A stretch of DNA of 64,000 nucleotides from Solen grandis (Eukaryota; Mollusca; Bivalvia; Adapedonta; Solenidae): NCBI GenBank assembly GCA_021229015.1, contig CM037777.1, forward strand, positions 69,168,840 to 69,232,839, read 5' to 3'. Every line of letters starts with the position of its first letter. Within the stretch, counting starts at the first letter, position 1. The position numbers and the translations under genes were made by a program. Below, piece after piece: positions 1 to 8,837 of the stretch. Under the pieces are notes generated by a model that was not told the DNA's origin, searched no databases, and saw only the letters and a list, made by a program, of their open reading frames with translations.

Positions 1-2597
1 AAAATGATTTCCTGTAATTTCTGTCACTAAAGATGAGTGTATTATAGGAAACGTACAATCCAGAAAATTGTTACATAGCCTGTTTTGCCCCATTACGGCA
101 AGTTTTGTTTGTCGACAGTCTGTTGCTTCATTCGTTGATTTCTCATGCATCATTTGTTGGATTCAAAAGACATTGGCTGAACAGTTAAATGCCATGTCTA
201 AGGGTAGAGTTTCTACATTTTAAACTTGGTGTAATAGGTTCAAGTGGATTTAGATTGTGTCAAACAGGAAAGGGGGAATTTAATTTCCCATCTCAATTGG
301 TGATAGGTGACTTAATACCAAAAGAGGCCCGTAATCTGCGCACTCTTATTGTGGGTGTAAATTGGTCGGCAATTTTGTAAGTTGAGGATATCATTGTTTA
401 AATACTCCCCCTTAATTTTGAGTCATTTAAAGCTTTGCGGGCATTGTTAAGTTATTTTTGTTTTGATGGTCATCTTGAATGATTTAAATCCGGACAGATT
501 AAAATGCGCTTTTTATGATATTGATCTCTGGTTAGACATACAGGTAGTAGACAAGACTGATAAGTTGTTCCATGTTTTTGGGAACAGAGATTGCTAGCAG
601 TCTGAGGGACCAAAACATTTTGATCAAAAAACAATTATTATAATAAGAAAAAAATGTCTTAAAGAAATTTGGTGCCTAATATAAAATTTCCCCAGATTTT
701 ATTTTACTTTTCAGGATTAATTATTCCCACACTGATAAATTAAAAGTTTATACACTTTTTGGAACAAAGATTGATGACTTTCTGAGTAATGGAATCAAAA
801 ACATTTTTGAAAAGTAAACTTTTCTTTTACTATGAAAAAATAAAGTCTCCAAAAGGTTGGATGTCTCCAAAAATTAATTTACTTTTCAGGATTAATTAAA
901 CTTAATGAAAGTGACCAAATTTTAGTCAAGAAAACTTTAAATTTGATATCATAAATGTAGAAAGAAAATTGTTATGTTGCAAGACTTAAAATAAGAAAAC
1001 CTCTAAAAAGAAAAAAAAATCATCTGAAACTTACATTAGTTCAATTTTGGGACAGTGAAAATAATAAGACACTCCTCTCTCATGAAAATAAATGTATATA
1101 TATATTTCTGTGCCAATTAACTTCTAGTCACCCAAAATATTTTATCAAAATGTGTTCCAGTACTTTGAAATGTTGTAAAATCTTGCTCTTGTCAGTAAAC
1201 TATATATTTAATAAGGAATTGCTGGCTTAAAAATATGGTTAATACAAAGGTTACTTGTGTCAAGTCCTTGACCCAAAGTCCTTTACTCAAGGTAAAGGTC
1301 ACAGGCTGTATAAATTCTATCTTCCACTGTCAAAGCACTGTGCGAAGAAGTGAATTTTGAGAATAAAATCAGTGTGTCATTAATTGGTTTTCTTAGAAAC
1401 TGTTGTTCACTTTAACATGATCAATTGTTTCCTGGTTTACTTAGAAACTGTTGTTCACATTAACATGATCAATTGTTGCCTACCAAATGAAAATAAAAGT
1501 GTCATTTTCATATCCATCAGTTTCCCCACTACCCCACCCATTACCTAGATTGACAATGACAGAATTGGGTATAAGCCTGCTGTAAGGAATGTGTTCATGT
1601 AGATTACTAGGAAGAGGGGAAGGACTCCATCCGTTTTTGCCACATAGGCTTGTCATTTAAATATTTAACAAGATTTACTGGTTGAAATAAAAGGTAGGTG
1701 TACCAATATTTTAGAATTAAAATTATATATACTGTATGATGATTAATGAGTGTTTCAAAACTAAGATTTGAAATAATTCAGTATAGGTCTAATTGAATTT
1801 CCAAAACAAAAAAAAATCAGAAATGTGTAAAAATATGAGGATCTGATGAAAGGAACCTGTGGCATACCCCAGGGATGGGCGAGTGTGAAGGGTCCATCAA
1901 ACCCTGGGAAAGTCATGGTTATTGAAACGCAGGTAATGAACACTGAATAAGGCCTCCTTTGGTAACTCTAGAGTGGACTTCCGTAGTTTTCTTATTGACA
2001 TCCCACAGAAGATTTATGAATTGGTCATTAACTTGCCAGTGACACTTTGCTTTAAGACGTGACACTTTGAATTGGACGAGGGATGGGCCGTTGACTGACC
2101 ATTGATCTGATGGGGTCACTGGATAGAGAAATAGACAAACTGGTTTTTATGAATGAATCTTGAAATAGCCATGACACGTTTTTGCTTACTTAAATGAAGC
2201 TAGTGAGAGTATTTTAAAGGGGTGGAGAGAAAAAGCGGAAAATTGGGTCATGTGGATGTTTGCAGGAAAGATTTGGTGTTTTATTTTTATGTTGACTTTA
2301 AAAAAGTTGTAAATCTTCCCCATTAGACTCTTTTTATACACATTTTATAGTTTCATTTAAGATAATGTTGGTATAAGAAGTTCCTCTGTTCAGAATATTG
2401 AAATTAAAGTTTGATTTAGAATGAAGCTGTAAAGATTATTTTGTTGTAATGTACCTGAACTAACTGGTAGCTGAATGCAAATTTAAAATTGATATATACT
2501 AATAACATGTAATTGTAAAACATGTATAGAATAGAATTAGTAAAAAGGTGAATTCCTATACTATTTGTGAGCAAACAGTGTAAAACTTAAACTTTTT
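1..2597. other. Low-feature region, unassigned
   Basis: I see no supportable gene here. The region is AT-rich with short open frames only. A diverged tandem duplication of about 50 bp lies at roughly 1385-1480, where a TTAGAAACTGTTGTTCAC motif occurs twice, each time followed by AACATGATCAATTGTT. If the eIF5B exon at 4833 belongs to an intact gene, this stretch is probably its intron. I looked for the preceding eIF5B exon by eye and did not find it. Confidence 0.6.
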
Positions 2598-2724
2598 GTG
2601 TCACATGCTGTAAGCAACGGTGACACATAGGGATACTTTTCTGTTGTCTGTCCATCTGTCTGTCCATCATACTTTTTCCGTCATGCTTCAGCAGGTGACA
2701 CATGTGCTCCAGAGAACTCTCTTG
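2598..2724 (+). mobile_element. Short T-targeting element, family W
   Basis: A 127-bp unit follows a run of five T and starts GTGTCACATGCTG. It contains the inverted partner GTGACAC 20-odd bases later, so its 5' end can fold. It ends CTCTCTTG followed by TT, with a small AGAG/CTCT stem just before the end. The TTTTT before and CTCTTG|TT after are shared with families X and Y in this window. No coding capacity. The assignment rests on border similarity to X and Y; one copy only was seen. Confidence 0.4.
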
Positions 2725-4832
2725 TTAATGTTCTTTGACCCCTTTCCTCATAAATATTCATGCACAAATTTATGACTTTACTAAACTTCTAATGGTATAT
2801 GAAACAATATCTCCCTGTCAAGCAACTGGCTTCAACTCTAGGTCTGCTCTGTTTGCCAATGTGTCTGTAGTAGGTAATGGACTAAGATGAATCTTATTCC
2901 CTGTTCAGACTGCCTCATTAGTCTCCTTAGTCTGTAGGGCCTGTCACACATTACTCATGTTACCCTAGCACATGATCAACAATGGCAAGAAAATCATGCT
3001 CTATCTACATGAAGGAAGCCTTACCAGAGTACTTTGTTGTCCATACCTTTTATGTGAACATTTCTCATACTGTTGTTGTAATTCCATAGTTTGCTCTGGC
3101 ACCGCTCCGTTCTTAGCGATGTGAAACATTTCTCACACTGTGTTGTTATATGGATGAGTTGAGAACAGTATTAAACTGGATCAGACTGCAGTGTTCAGAG
3201 CAACAGATAAGGATTTTGTTTCAAATGGGTGATACCCCTAATTTTTACCATCAATTGGATGATACCCCTAACTTTTACCATCAATTGGGTGATACCCCTA
3301 ATTTTTACCATCAATTGGGTATTGGAAAAATGTATTGAGTATCAAAATATTTTTTACTCTCTGAAGAAGAACTGAATTGGGTATTTCCATAAAAAAATAC
3401 ATAAATCTAAACTTCCCATGAAGCCTAAAAACACAATTATTTTCTGGATTCCATGTTAGTCGAACATCTCTGCTATGAACACTTGAACCTTGCTTGAGGA
3501 AAACGCTTAAAACAACAGCTTGGAAACCGGTCACCAATACAGTAGTTAACAGTTAATATACTTCAAGAATATTCACACAAATACAAATGTCCCACAGCTC
3601 ATATAACACAGCTCAAGTATTTAATTGACAAAGCAATTTGTTTATTTTGTTTCTGTTTTCACATCAAGACTTTTTTGAGTTTTTGGAGGCAACTTTCATT
3701 TTCCTCACAAAGTCAACATCATGACAGTTGTAAACAACATGTAAACGTTTGCAATGCACAAGCATCGGAGAGCTGGTTACCGATTGCCAATTAGCTATAG
3801 TAAGAAGTATTTTTGCAGGAACGGACACTATACCCTAATCTACTGTGCACATTTTGTTGATCGATACAAACAATTGATAAGTAAAAACTCGATCGGTACA
3901 TGGTCTATTTAAGTGCAATTGGGTATCGGAATATTTTTTTGCATATTGATACGCATTGATCTTTATTTCAATTGGGGTTTTGCAAATTTTAATTGCGGTA
4001 TTTATGCAAATACGCAGCTTATCTGTTGCTCTGAGTGTTTAACATACATCAGCCATTATCATCATCCCCCTAACAAAATTACTCGCATGTATTGATAAAG
4101 ATGATAATAGGATAAAAGGTTTTTACATCACTTACTTTTCAAGCATTAAATAAGAAGCCTTATTATATTTTTTGACATGTTCTACTTACATATCACATTA
4201 CAGACTTGACCTAGATCCCACAGACTGATGTCACTTGATAGTGACACAGATTCTGACTAGGATTTTTTTATGTTGTGGATAGTCTTATGAACAGCTTATA
4301 ATGTGGGTTAACGTTCATATCATATTCTGAAATTGTATCTCATTCTCCTTAAAACTACAAAATTCAGTTAAACTCAACTCATTGTTCTGGAAATAAAATG
4401 CTATACTTTGGTACATTTTGCATGCTCATATTTAAGATCTAGTCATATTAAGATTCCATAGAAATTTCAGTGCAATATTTGGGTTTGTGCCTGAGATTTT
4501 CAAGAACTTTTGTCTGGCTCAAATTCCACCAACCAAACTTAGCGCTAAAGTAATACTTAATACCTTGGGGCAAACTTAATCATTCTTGTTTCTCTAATAA
4601 AAAAAATAAAAAATAAATATTTCATTTCATTACAAATATTGCTTGATATTAAGGTAATTAATGTCAGCTTGGTCATGTATTTGAAGATCTTGTTAATTAT
4701 AAGGTAATTTAAGAACTACCTAGTGCTTATAAGTAATGTTGGTGGAAGTCCAACCATGTTGTATATATAACCATTATTAAGCCTATACTCTTCTTAGATC
4801 CACTATAAATAAAAAAACTTCTTATGTTGCAG
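2725..4832. other. Low-feature region before the eIF5B exon
   Basis: No gene recognised. It holds a short tandem repeat at 3226-3320, about three copies of a 30-bp unit containing GGGTGATACCCCTAA. The last 40 bases (ending TTATGTTGCAG) serve as the splice acceptor for the exon at 4833. Confidence 0.6.
3226..3320. repeat. 30-bp minisatellite, about 3 copies
   Basis: Three consecutive units of roughly 30 bp with the core GATACCCCTAA and the tail TTTTTACCATCAATTG. One unit has ACTTTTACC instead of ATTTTTACC. Short and probably locus-specific. Confidence 0.85.
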
Positions 4833-4994
4833 TTTGTATTCCTTGGAAACATCACTAGCATAGAGGTGAACCACAAGTGTCAGGACACGGCTAGGAAGGG
4901 ACAGGAGGTGTGCATAAAGATTGAGAATGTACCCGGGGAGACGCCGAAACTGTATGGCCGTCATTTTGATCACGAAGACATGCTGGTTAGTCGG
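4833..4994 (+). CDS. EIF5B: eIF5B internal coding exon (C-terminal domain IV region)
   Basis: This 162-bp exon encodes 54 residues, phase 0 at both ends, of translation initiation factor 5B, the GTPase that promotes ribosomal subunit joining in the cytosol. The translation starts FVFLGNITSIEVNHK and contains KGQEVCIKIE, PGETPKLYGRHF and EDMLVSR. These match, in order and spacing, the conserved C-terminal beta-barrel of eukaryotic eIF5B (family pattern TSIEINHK, KGQEVCVKIE, PGESPKMYGRHF, DILVSK). The exon is bounded by TTATGTTGCAG upstream and a strong GTAAGT donor at 4995. In animal eIF5B this exon should be followed by a final segment ending in a DWxLxxELKxxF-type tail. I did not find that segment, nor the preceding exon, in the window. 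The polypyrimidine tract is weak. No stop or frameshift is present, so it reads as a functional exon; a retained exon from a partial gene duplication is the alternative. Confidence 0.9.
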
Positions 4995-5509
4995 GTAAGT
5001 CAAGTCATATTGGTGTATGCAGGCTCCATTTAAATAGTCACATAAGTTGAGCAAGCAACCCTGTTAAAGAATTGCTGGATCCCTTGCAAATGAGCCTTAT
5101 ATATGGTTATCAAAGGCCTCCAAAGAAATAAAAGAAAATCAAAGTTAGATGGTCAGGTCTTCAATATGGCTGCTGTTTGGGATCACCAATGACTTAAATG
5201 TTTCTTTTTTAGGCTGATGATACTCAGGTGAGCAATCTAGAAGAGTCACTATGACCTGTATGTAGAAAAAAACTATACCAGGAGATTGTCATTGCAGTTA
5301 CATGATTTTTAGCTTGACTATTCGAAGAATATGTGAGCTATTGTAGTCGCCCTTGAGTGTTAAAGTTTTGCATGCAAGTTACCTTCAACCTTATATCTCA
5401 ATAACCATTCATGATATTGACTTCAAAGTTATTGAATATGTTTAGGGGCAACAGACAACCAAGGTAGATAACTCTTGATGGAATATATTTCATACTATGG
5501 CCCCTTTTT

Positions 5510-6754
5510 AGCTCACATGAGCACAACGTGCTCAAGGTGAGCTTTTCTGATCGCCTTTTGTCCGGCGTCCGTCGTCCGTCGTCCGTGCGTCCGTGCGTCC
5601 GTGCGTGCGTCCGTGCGTGCGTCCGGCGTCAACAATTGCTTCAAACAACATCTCCTCCTAAACGGCTTGGCCAATTTGAAAAATATTTTGCAGGAATGTT
5701 CCTTGGATGAAGCTCTACTAAAGTTGTATAAATGGTTCTGGTCCATCGCATAATTAGGTCACAGGAGCTAAAAATAGATTTTAAAAATGAAAATTTAAAA
5801 AATCTTCTTCTCTGAAACCACAAGGCCTAGCCTTTAGATATTTGGTATGAAGCATCATCTTATGGGCCACTACCAAGATTGTACAAATCATAGCCCTATG
5901 GTGATAAATGACCCCGCACCAGGGGTCACTTGTTTTACATAGAGTTATATAGGAAAATCTTAAAAAATCTTCTTCTATGAATCCATAAGGCCTAGAGCTT
6001 AGATATTTGGTATGTAGCATCATCTTATGGGCCACTACCAAGATTGTACAAATCATAGCCCTATGGTGATAAATGACCCCGCACCAGGGGTCACTTGTTT
6101 TACATAGAGTTATATAGGAAAATCTTAAAAAATCTTCTTCCATGAATGCATAAGGCCTAGAGCTTAGATATTTGGTATGTAGCATCATCTTATGGGCCAC
6201 TACCAAGATTGTACAAATCATAGCCCTATGGTGATAAATGACCCCGCACCAGGGGTCACTTGTTTTACATAGAGTTATATAGGAAAATCTTAAAAAATCT
6301 TCTTCTATGAATCCATAAGGCCTAGAGCTTAGATATTTGGTATGTAGCATCATCTTATGGGCCACTACCAAGATTGTACAAATCATAGCCCTATGGTGAT
6401 AAATGACCCCGCACCAGGGGTCACTTGTTTTACACAGAGTTATATAGGAAAATCTTAAAAAATCTTCTTCCATGAATGCATAAGGCCTAGAGCTAAGATT
6501 TTTGGTATGTAGTAGCATCTTATGGTTCATTACAAAGATTTTCAAAGTCTTGGCCCTACGGTGATAAATGACCCTGCGCCCAAGTCTTCTCTGAAACCAT
6601 ATGGCCCATTGCTTAGATATTTGGTGTGTAGTATTGTCAGGGGTAAAATGTTTTAGATTAAGTTATATCAGAATCCTTGTCTGTTTAAAAACCTTGACAT
6701 CAGTTGAAGCAATGGTACTCAGGTGAGCGATTCAGGGCCATCATGGCCCTCTTG
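5510..6754 (+). mobile_element. T-targeting repeat element Y1, inserted in X1
   Basis: The element starts AGCTCACATGAGCAC..GTGCTCAAGGTGAGCT, an inverted repeat that can fold. It ends CAGGTGAGCGATTCAGGGCC..GGCCCTCTTG with a GGGCCAT/ATGGCCC hairpin. The 5' CTCACNTGAG and the 3' CTCAGGTGAG are subterminal inverted repeats. A CGTCCGTGCGTC-type microsatellite follows the 5' end (5566-5630). It sits between TTTTT and TTTAATTTAG of X1; the uninterrupted X copy reads CCCCTTTTTAACTTAG, so the insertion point is within the T run. Confidence 0.7.
5860..6545. repeat. Internal tandem array of Y1, about 167-bp unit, 4+ copies
   Basis: Each unit contains GGGCCACTACCAAGATTG, CCCCGCACCAGGGGTCAC and AGGCCTAGAGCTTAGAT. 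Four units are nearly identical and the last (from about 6470) is diverged. The unit length is divisible so that one long minus-strand frame stays open, but this is a by-product of the repeat. Confidence 0.85.
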
Positions 6755-6784
6755 TTTAATTTAGATATTTTGGTAAAAGTTTTG

Positions 6785-6788
6785 AATG
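6785..6788. other. Left target-site duplication AATG
   Basis: AATG directly precedes the 5' LTR at 6789 and recurs at 7208-7211 after the 3' LTR. Uninterrupted X copies read GTTTTGCATGCAAGG at this place, so deleting the element plus one AATG restores the X sequence with a single base difference. Confidence 0.85.
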
Positions 6789-6936
6789 TGTAGCCGGGTA
6801 CAGGTATATGGTGATAAATCAATAGGCAATAAGACATGAGTGTCTCGATAGCTCAGTGGTAGAGCGCAGGAACGGTAGTCCTGAGGCCCTGGGTTCGAGT
6901 CCCGGTCGCGCCATGATTTTTTCACCACCTGTTACA
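6789..6936 (+). repeat. 5' LTR of the miniature element
   Basis: 148 bp, TG..CA ends, containing a tRNA-like module at 6842-6913. It differs from the 3' LTR at three sites: TATATGG vs TATTTGG, GAACGG vs GAACAG, and GTCGCGCC vs GTCGAGCC. Confidence 0.9.
6842..6913 (+). tRNA. tRNA-like module in the 5' LTR (Thr-type anticodon GGT, probable pseudo-tRNA)
   Basis: 72 nt fold as a cloverleaf. D stem GCTC/GAGC; anticodon stem CAGGA/TCCTG, perfect; T stem CTGGG/CCCGG with loop TTCGAGT; acceptor GTCTCGA/TCGCGCC with two mismatches; A as discriminator base. The anticodon loop ACGGTAG would place GGT as anticodon, but position 33 is C instead of the near-universal T, arguing against use in translation. 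Box A (TAGCTCAGTGG) and box B (GGTTCGAGTCC) fit the pol III consensus closely, so it could act as an internal promoter inside the LTR. Confidence 0.7.
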
Positions 6937-6938
6937 TT

Positions 6939-6950
6939 TGGCGCCCAACG
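6939..6950 (+). promoter_or_regulatory. Primer-binding site
   Basis: TGGCGCCCAACG matches the first 12 bases of the PBS complementary to the 3' end of tRNA-Lys that many retroelements use. Its position, two bases after the LTR end, is as expected. After this it diverges (TAAATAACC). Confidence 0.8.
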
Positions 6951-7047
6951 TAAATAACCTACTGTTTGATATGGCTACTGCTTCGGCACCTCAAGAACTT
7001 TTCACAATGTTCTTTGTCTCAAAGAATTCGGGACGAATTCTAAATTT

Positions 7048-7057
7048 GGAGGGGGAA
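7048..7057 (+). promoter_or_regulatory. Polypurine tract
   Basis: GGAGGGGGAA, ten purines ending two bases before the 3' LTR, the expected place for plus-strand priming. Confidence 0.8.
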
Positions 7058-7059
7058 TA

Positions 7060-7207
7060 TGTAGCCGGGTACAGGTATTTGGTGATAAATCAATAGGCAA
7101 TAAGACATGAGTGTCTCGATAGCTCAGTGGTAGAGCGCAGGAACAGTAGTCCTGAGGCCCTGGGTTCGAGTCCCGGTCGAGCCATGATTTTTTCACCACC
7201 TGTTACA
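7060..7207 (+). repeat. 3' LTR of the miniature element
   Basis: 148 bp, same ends as the 5' LTR, three differences. It is followed by the AATG duplication at 7208-7211. Confidence 0.9.
7113..7184 (+). tRNA. tRNA-like module in the 3' LTR (anticodon AGT, probable pseudo-tRNA)
   Basis: Second copy of the cloverleaf module. Acceptor pairing is better here (GTCTCGA/TCGAGCC, one mismatch). Anticodon loop ACAGTAG, still with C at position 33. Box A and box B are unchanged. The one LTR difference inside the acceptor improves pairing and the other falls in the anticodon. Confidence 0.7.
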
Positions 7208-8345
7208 AATGCAAGGTACGTTAATGCTTATATCTCAGTATCCAGGCATGTGATTCATTTGAAACATCTTTAATATGTTTGGGGGTTTCATACTATCAAA
7301 GAAGAAAACAATTGATGGACTATATTACAAATTATGGCCCCTTTTTATACACTCACACAAATTTTGTACAGAGGTATTATGTTTTCACCAATGGCATTCA
7401 GGCGGGCGGGCAACATCCTTCAAAGTGTCCGGACTCCTATTCAAACAGTTTTGATCCAATCCTCTTCAAACTTACTGAAATGTTTATGGGCATAATATCT
7501 CAGACATGTTTAATTTCTAGCCAGATTGCCCCAGGCATATCTGGATTATGGCCCTTGATATTTTGAAAATATGTGAAATTAACAATGTCCGGACTCCTGT
7601 TCAACAGTTTTGATCCGATCCTCTTCAGACTTGCTGACATTGTATATTGGCATAATATCTCAGCCAAGTTTGATTTCCAGTCAAGTTGCCCCAAGCACTC
7701 CTGGATTATGGCCCTTGATTTGTTGAAAAAATATTTAAAGTTTTTATTTGATCCTCTTCAGAGCTCTTGTTATCTTAGAAAATTTGGTTAAAGTTTTGCA
7801 TGCAAGGAATTTCATGCTTATATGTCAGTAACCAGGCATGCCTTTGATTTGAAACTTCTTTAGTATGTTCAGTGGTATCATACTATAATGGCAGATAGTT
7901 TTTGGACTGAATATTAAGACCAGATTAAGGCCACTTTTTGACTTAAGACTTTTTGGTTAAAGTTTTGCATGCGAGCTTCTAACCAGCTTATATCTCAGAA
8001 ATTGTTTATGGTATTGACTAGAAAGTTAAGGAGTGTATTCAGGGGCATCAGAAAACCAAGGAGGATAACTTTTGGGCTGAATGTTATAGAAATTATGGCC
8101 CTTTTCTAACTTGGATACTTGGTTAAAGTTTTGCATGCACAGTGTTATTATGCTTATGTCTCAGTAACTAGACATGGGATTGATTTTAGACTTCATAAAA
8201 ATATTAAGGGGTATCAGACTATCAAGGTATATCAGTTTTGACTATTATTATATACAGGGTGCGTGACGGGCAAGAATTGAAATAGATTTCATTTGATTTA
8301 CCAACAAGCATTTTGAATAGTCGAACATGCCTCTGACAGCTCTTG

Positions 8346-8837
8346 TTAGATGCATACAAACAGGCTAACAAAATGCTATCAACTGTAGCCTGTCTTTGTA
8401 TTTAGGATGCTACCGCAATGCTAACGTTAGCATCAACATAGTAAGAACTGTTTACTAATTAAATCTTAACTCTTAAAGTTATTAAAACATTATTTGAATA
8501 CATTGCTTACTTTACATTTAAGGACCTTGCAAGCATTTATGCTGTAAAATTACAATACACAGCATCAACCATGCGTCCTTGAAAGGTCAAGATCACTGGA
8601 GTTGTTAGAAATTCTCTTTGGTATTTATAGGTTTCATCTTCGTGTCCGCTTTGTAACTTCCACATCTATGGATGAATTTTCATAAAACTTTACAAAAGTG
8701 TTTGTCATAACACAAAGGTGTGTTGCATGCATCAACCACATGCATGCTTGAAAGGTCAGTGCAGTTCAGGGATCATAACCCATTTCCATTATTATGTCTC
8801 CCCCCATATTTATTTGAAGGAGACATATTGTGTTTTT
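8346..8837. other. Unassigned repeat-like sequence between X1 and Y2
   Basis: No gene. The last part resembles a degraded dispersed repeat: TGAAAGGTCA occurs twice, and GTCTCC..GGAGAC forms an inverted repeat at 8793-8825 just before Y2. Confidence 0.5.

Larger units (their letters stand above)
6789..7207 (+). mobile_element. Miniature LTR retrotransposon (TRIM-like) with tRNA-like LTRs
   Basis: A complete 419-bp element: a 148-bp 5' LTR, a 123-bp internal region and a 148-bp 3' LTR. The LTRs start TGTAGCCGGG and end CACCTGTTACA, so they have TG..CA termini. A primer-binding site (TGGCGCCCAACG, 6939-6950) lies two bases after the 5' LTR. A polypurine tract (GGAGGGGGAA, 7048-7057) lies two bases before the 3' LTR. 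A 4-bp AATG target duplication flanks the whole. The two LTRs differ at three positions, so the insertion is fairly young. The internal region has no full gag or pol. One frame reads KEFGTNSKFGGGI just before the 3' LTR, reminiscent of the C-terminal tail of Ty3/gypsy Pol, so it probably derives from a larger element (inference). It is inserted in X1. Confidence 0.9.
5311..8345 (+). mobile_element. T-targeting repeat element X1, with two nested insertions
   Basis: The element starts AGCTTGACTATTCGAAG after a TTTTT run and ends CTCTGACAGCTCTTG before TT. Near the ends, GACTATTC (5') and GAATAGTC (3') form a subterminal inverted pair. The body is a diverged tandem array of about 170-bp units recognisable by GGTTAAAGTTTTGCATGCAAG and TTATATCTCAG. 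It is interrupted by element Y1 (5510-6754) and by a miniature LTR retrotransposon (6789-7207). A second copy, X2, is at 18539-20109. Borders, subterminal inverted repeats and an internal tandem array resemble non-autonomous Helentron-type (HINE) elements; that class assignment is inference. No transposase or helicase coding is visible. Confidence 0.65.

Noticed and set aside
5781..6545. 254-residue minus-strand open frame
   Set aside because: It covers the internal tandem array of Y1; four near-identical segments and no domain.
6842..6913. Genuine chromosomal tRNA-Thr gene
   Set aside because: It lies inside an LTR that is duplicated with it, has C at position 33 and acceptor mismatches; better read as a tRNA-derived promoter module.
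7002..7199. 65-residue minus-strand frame containing DRDSNPGP
   Set aside because: This is the reverse translation of the tRNA-like module in the 3' LTR, a common false ORF.
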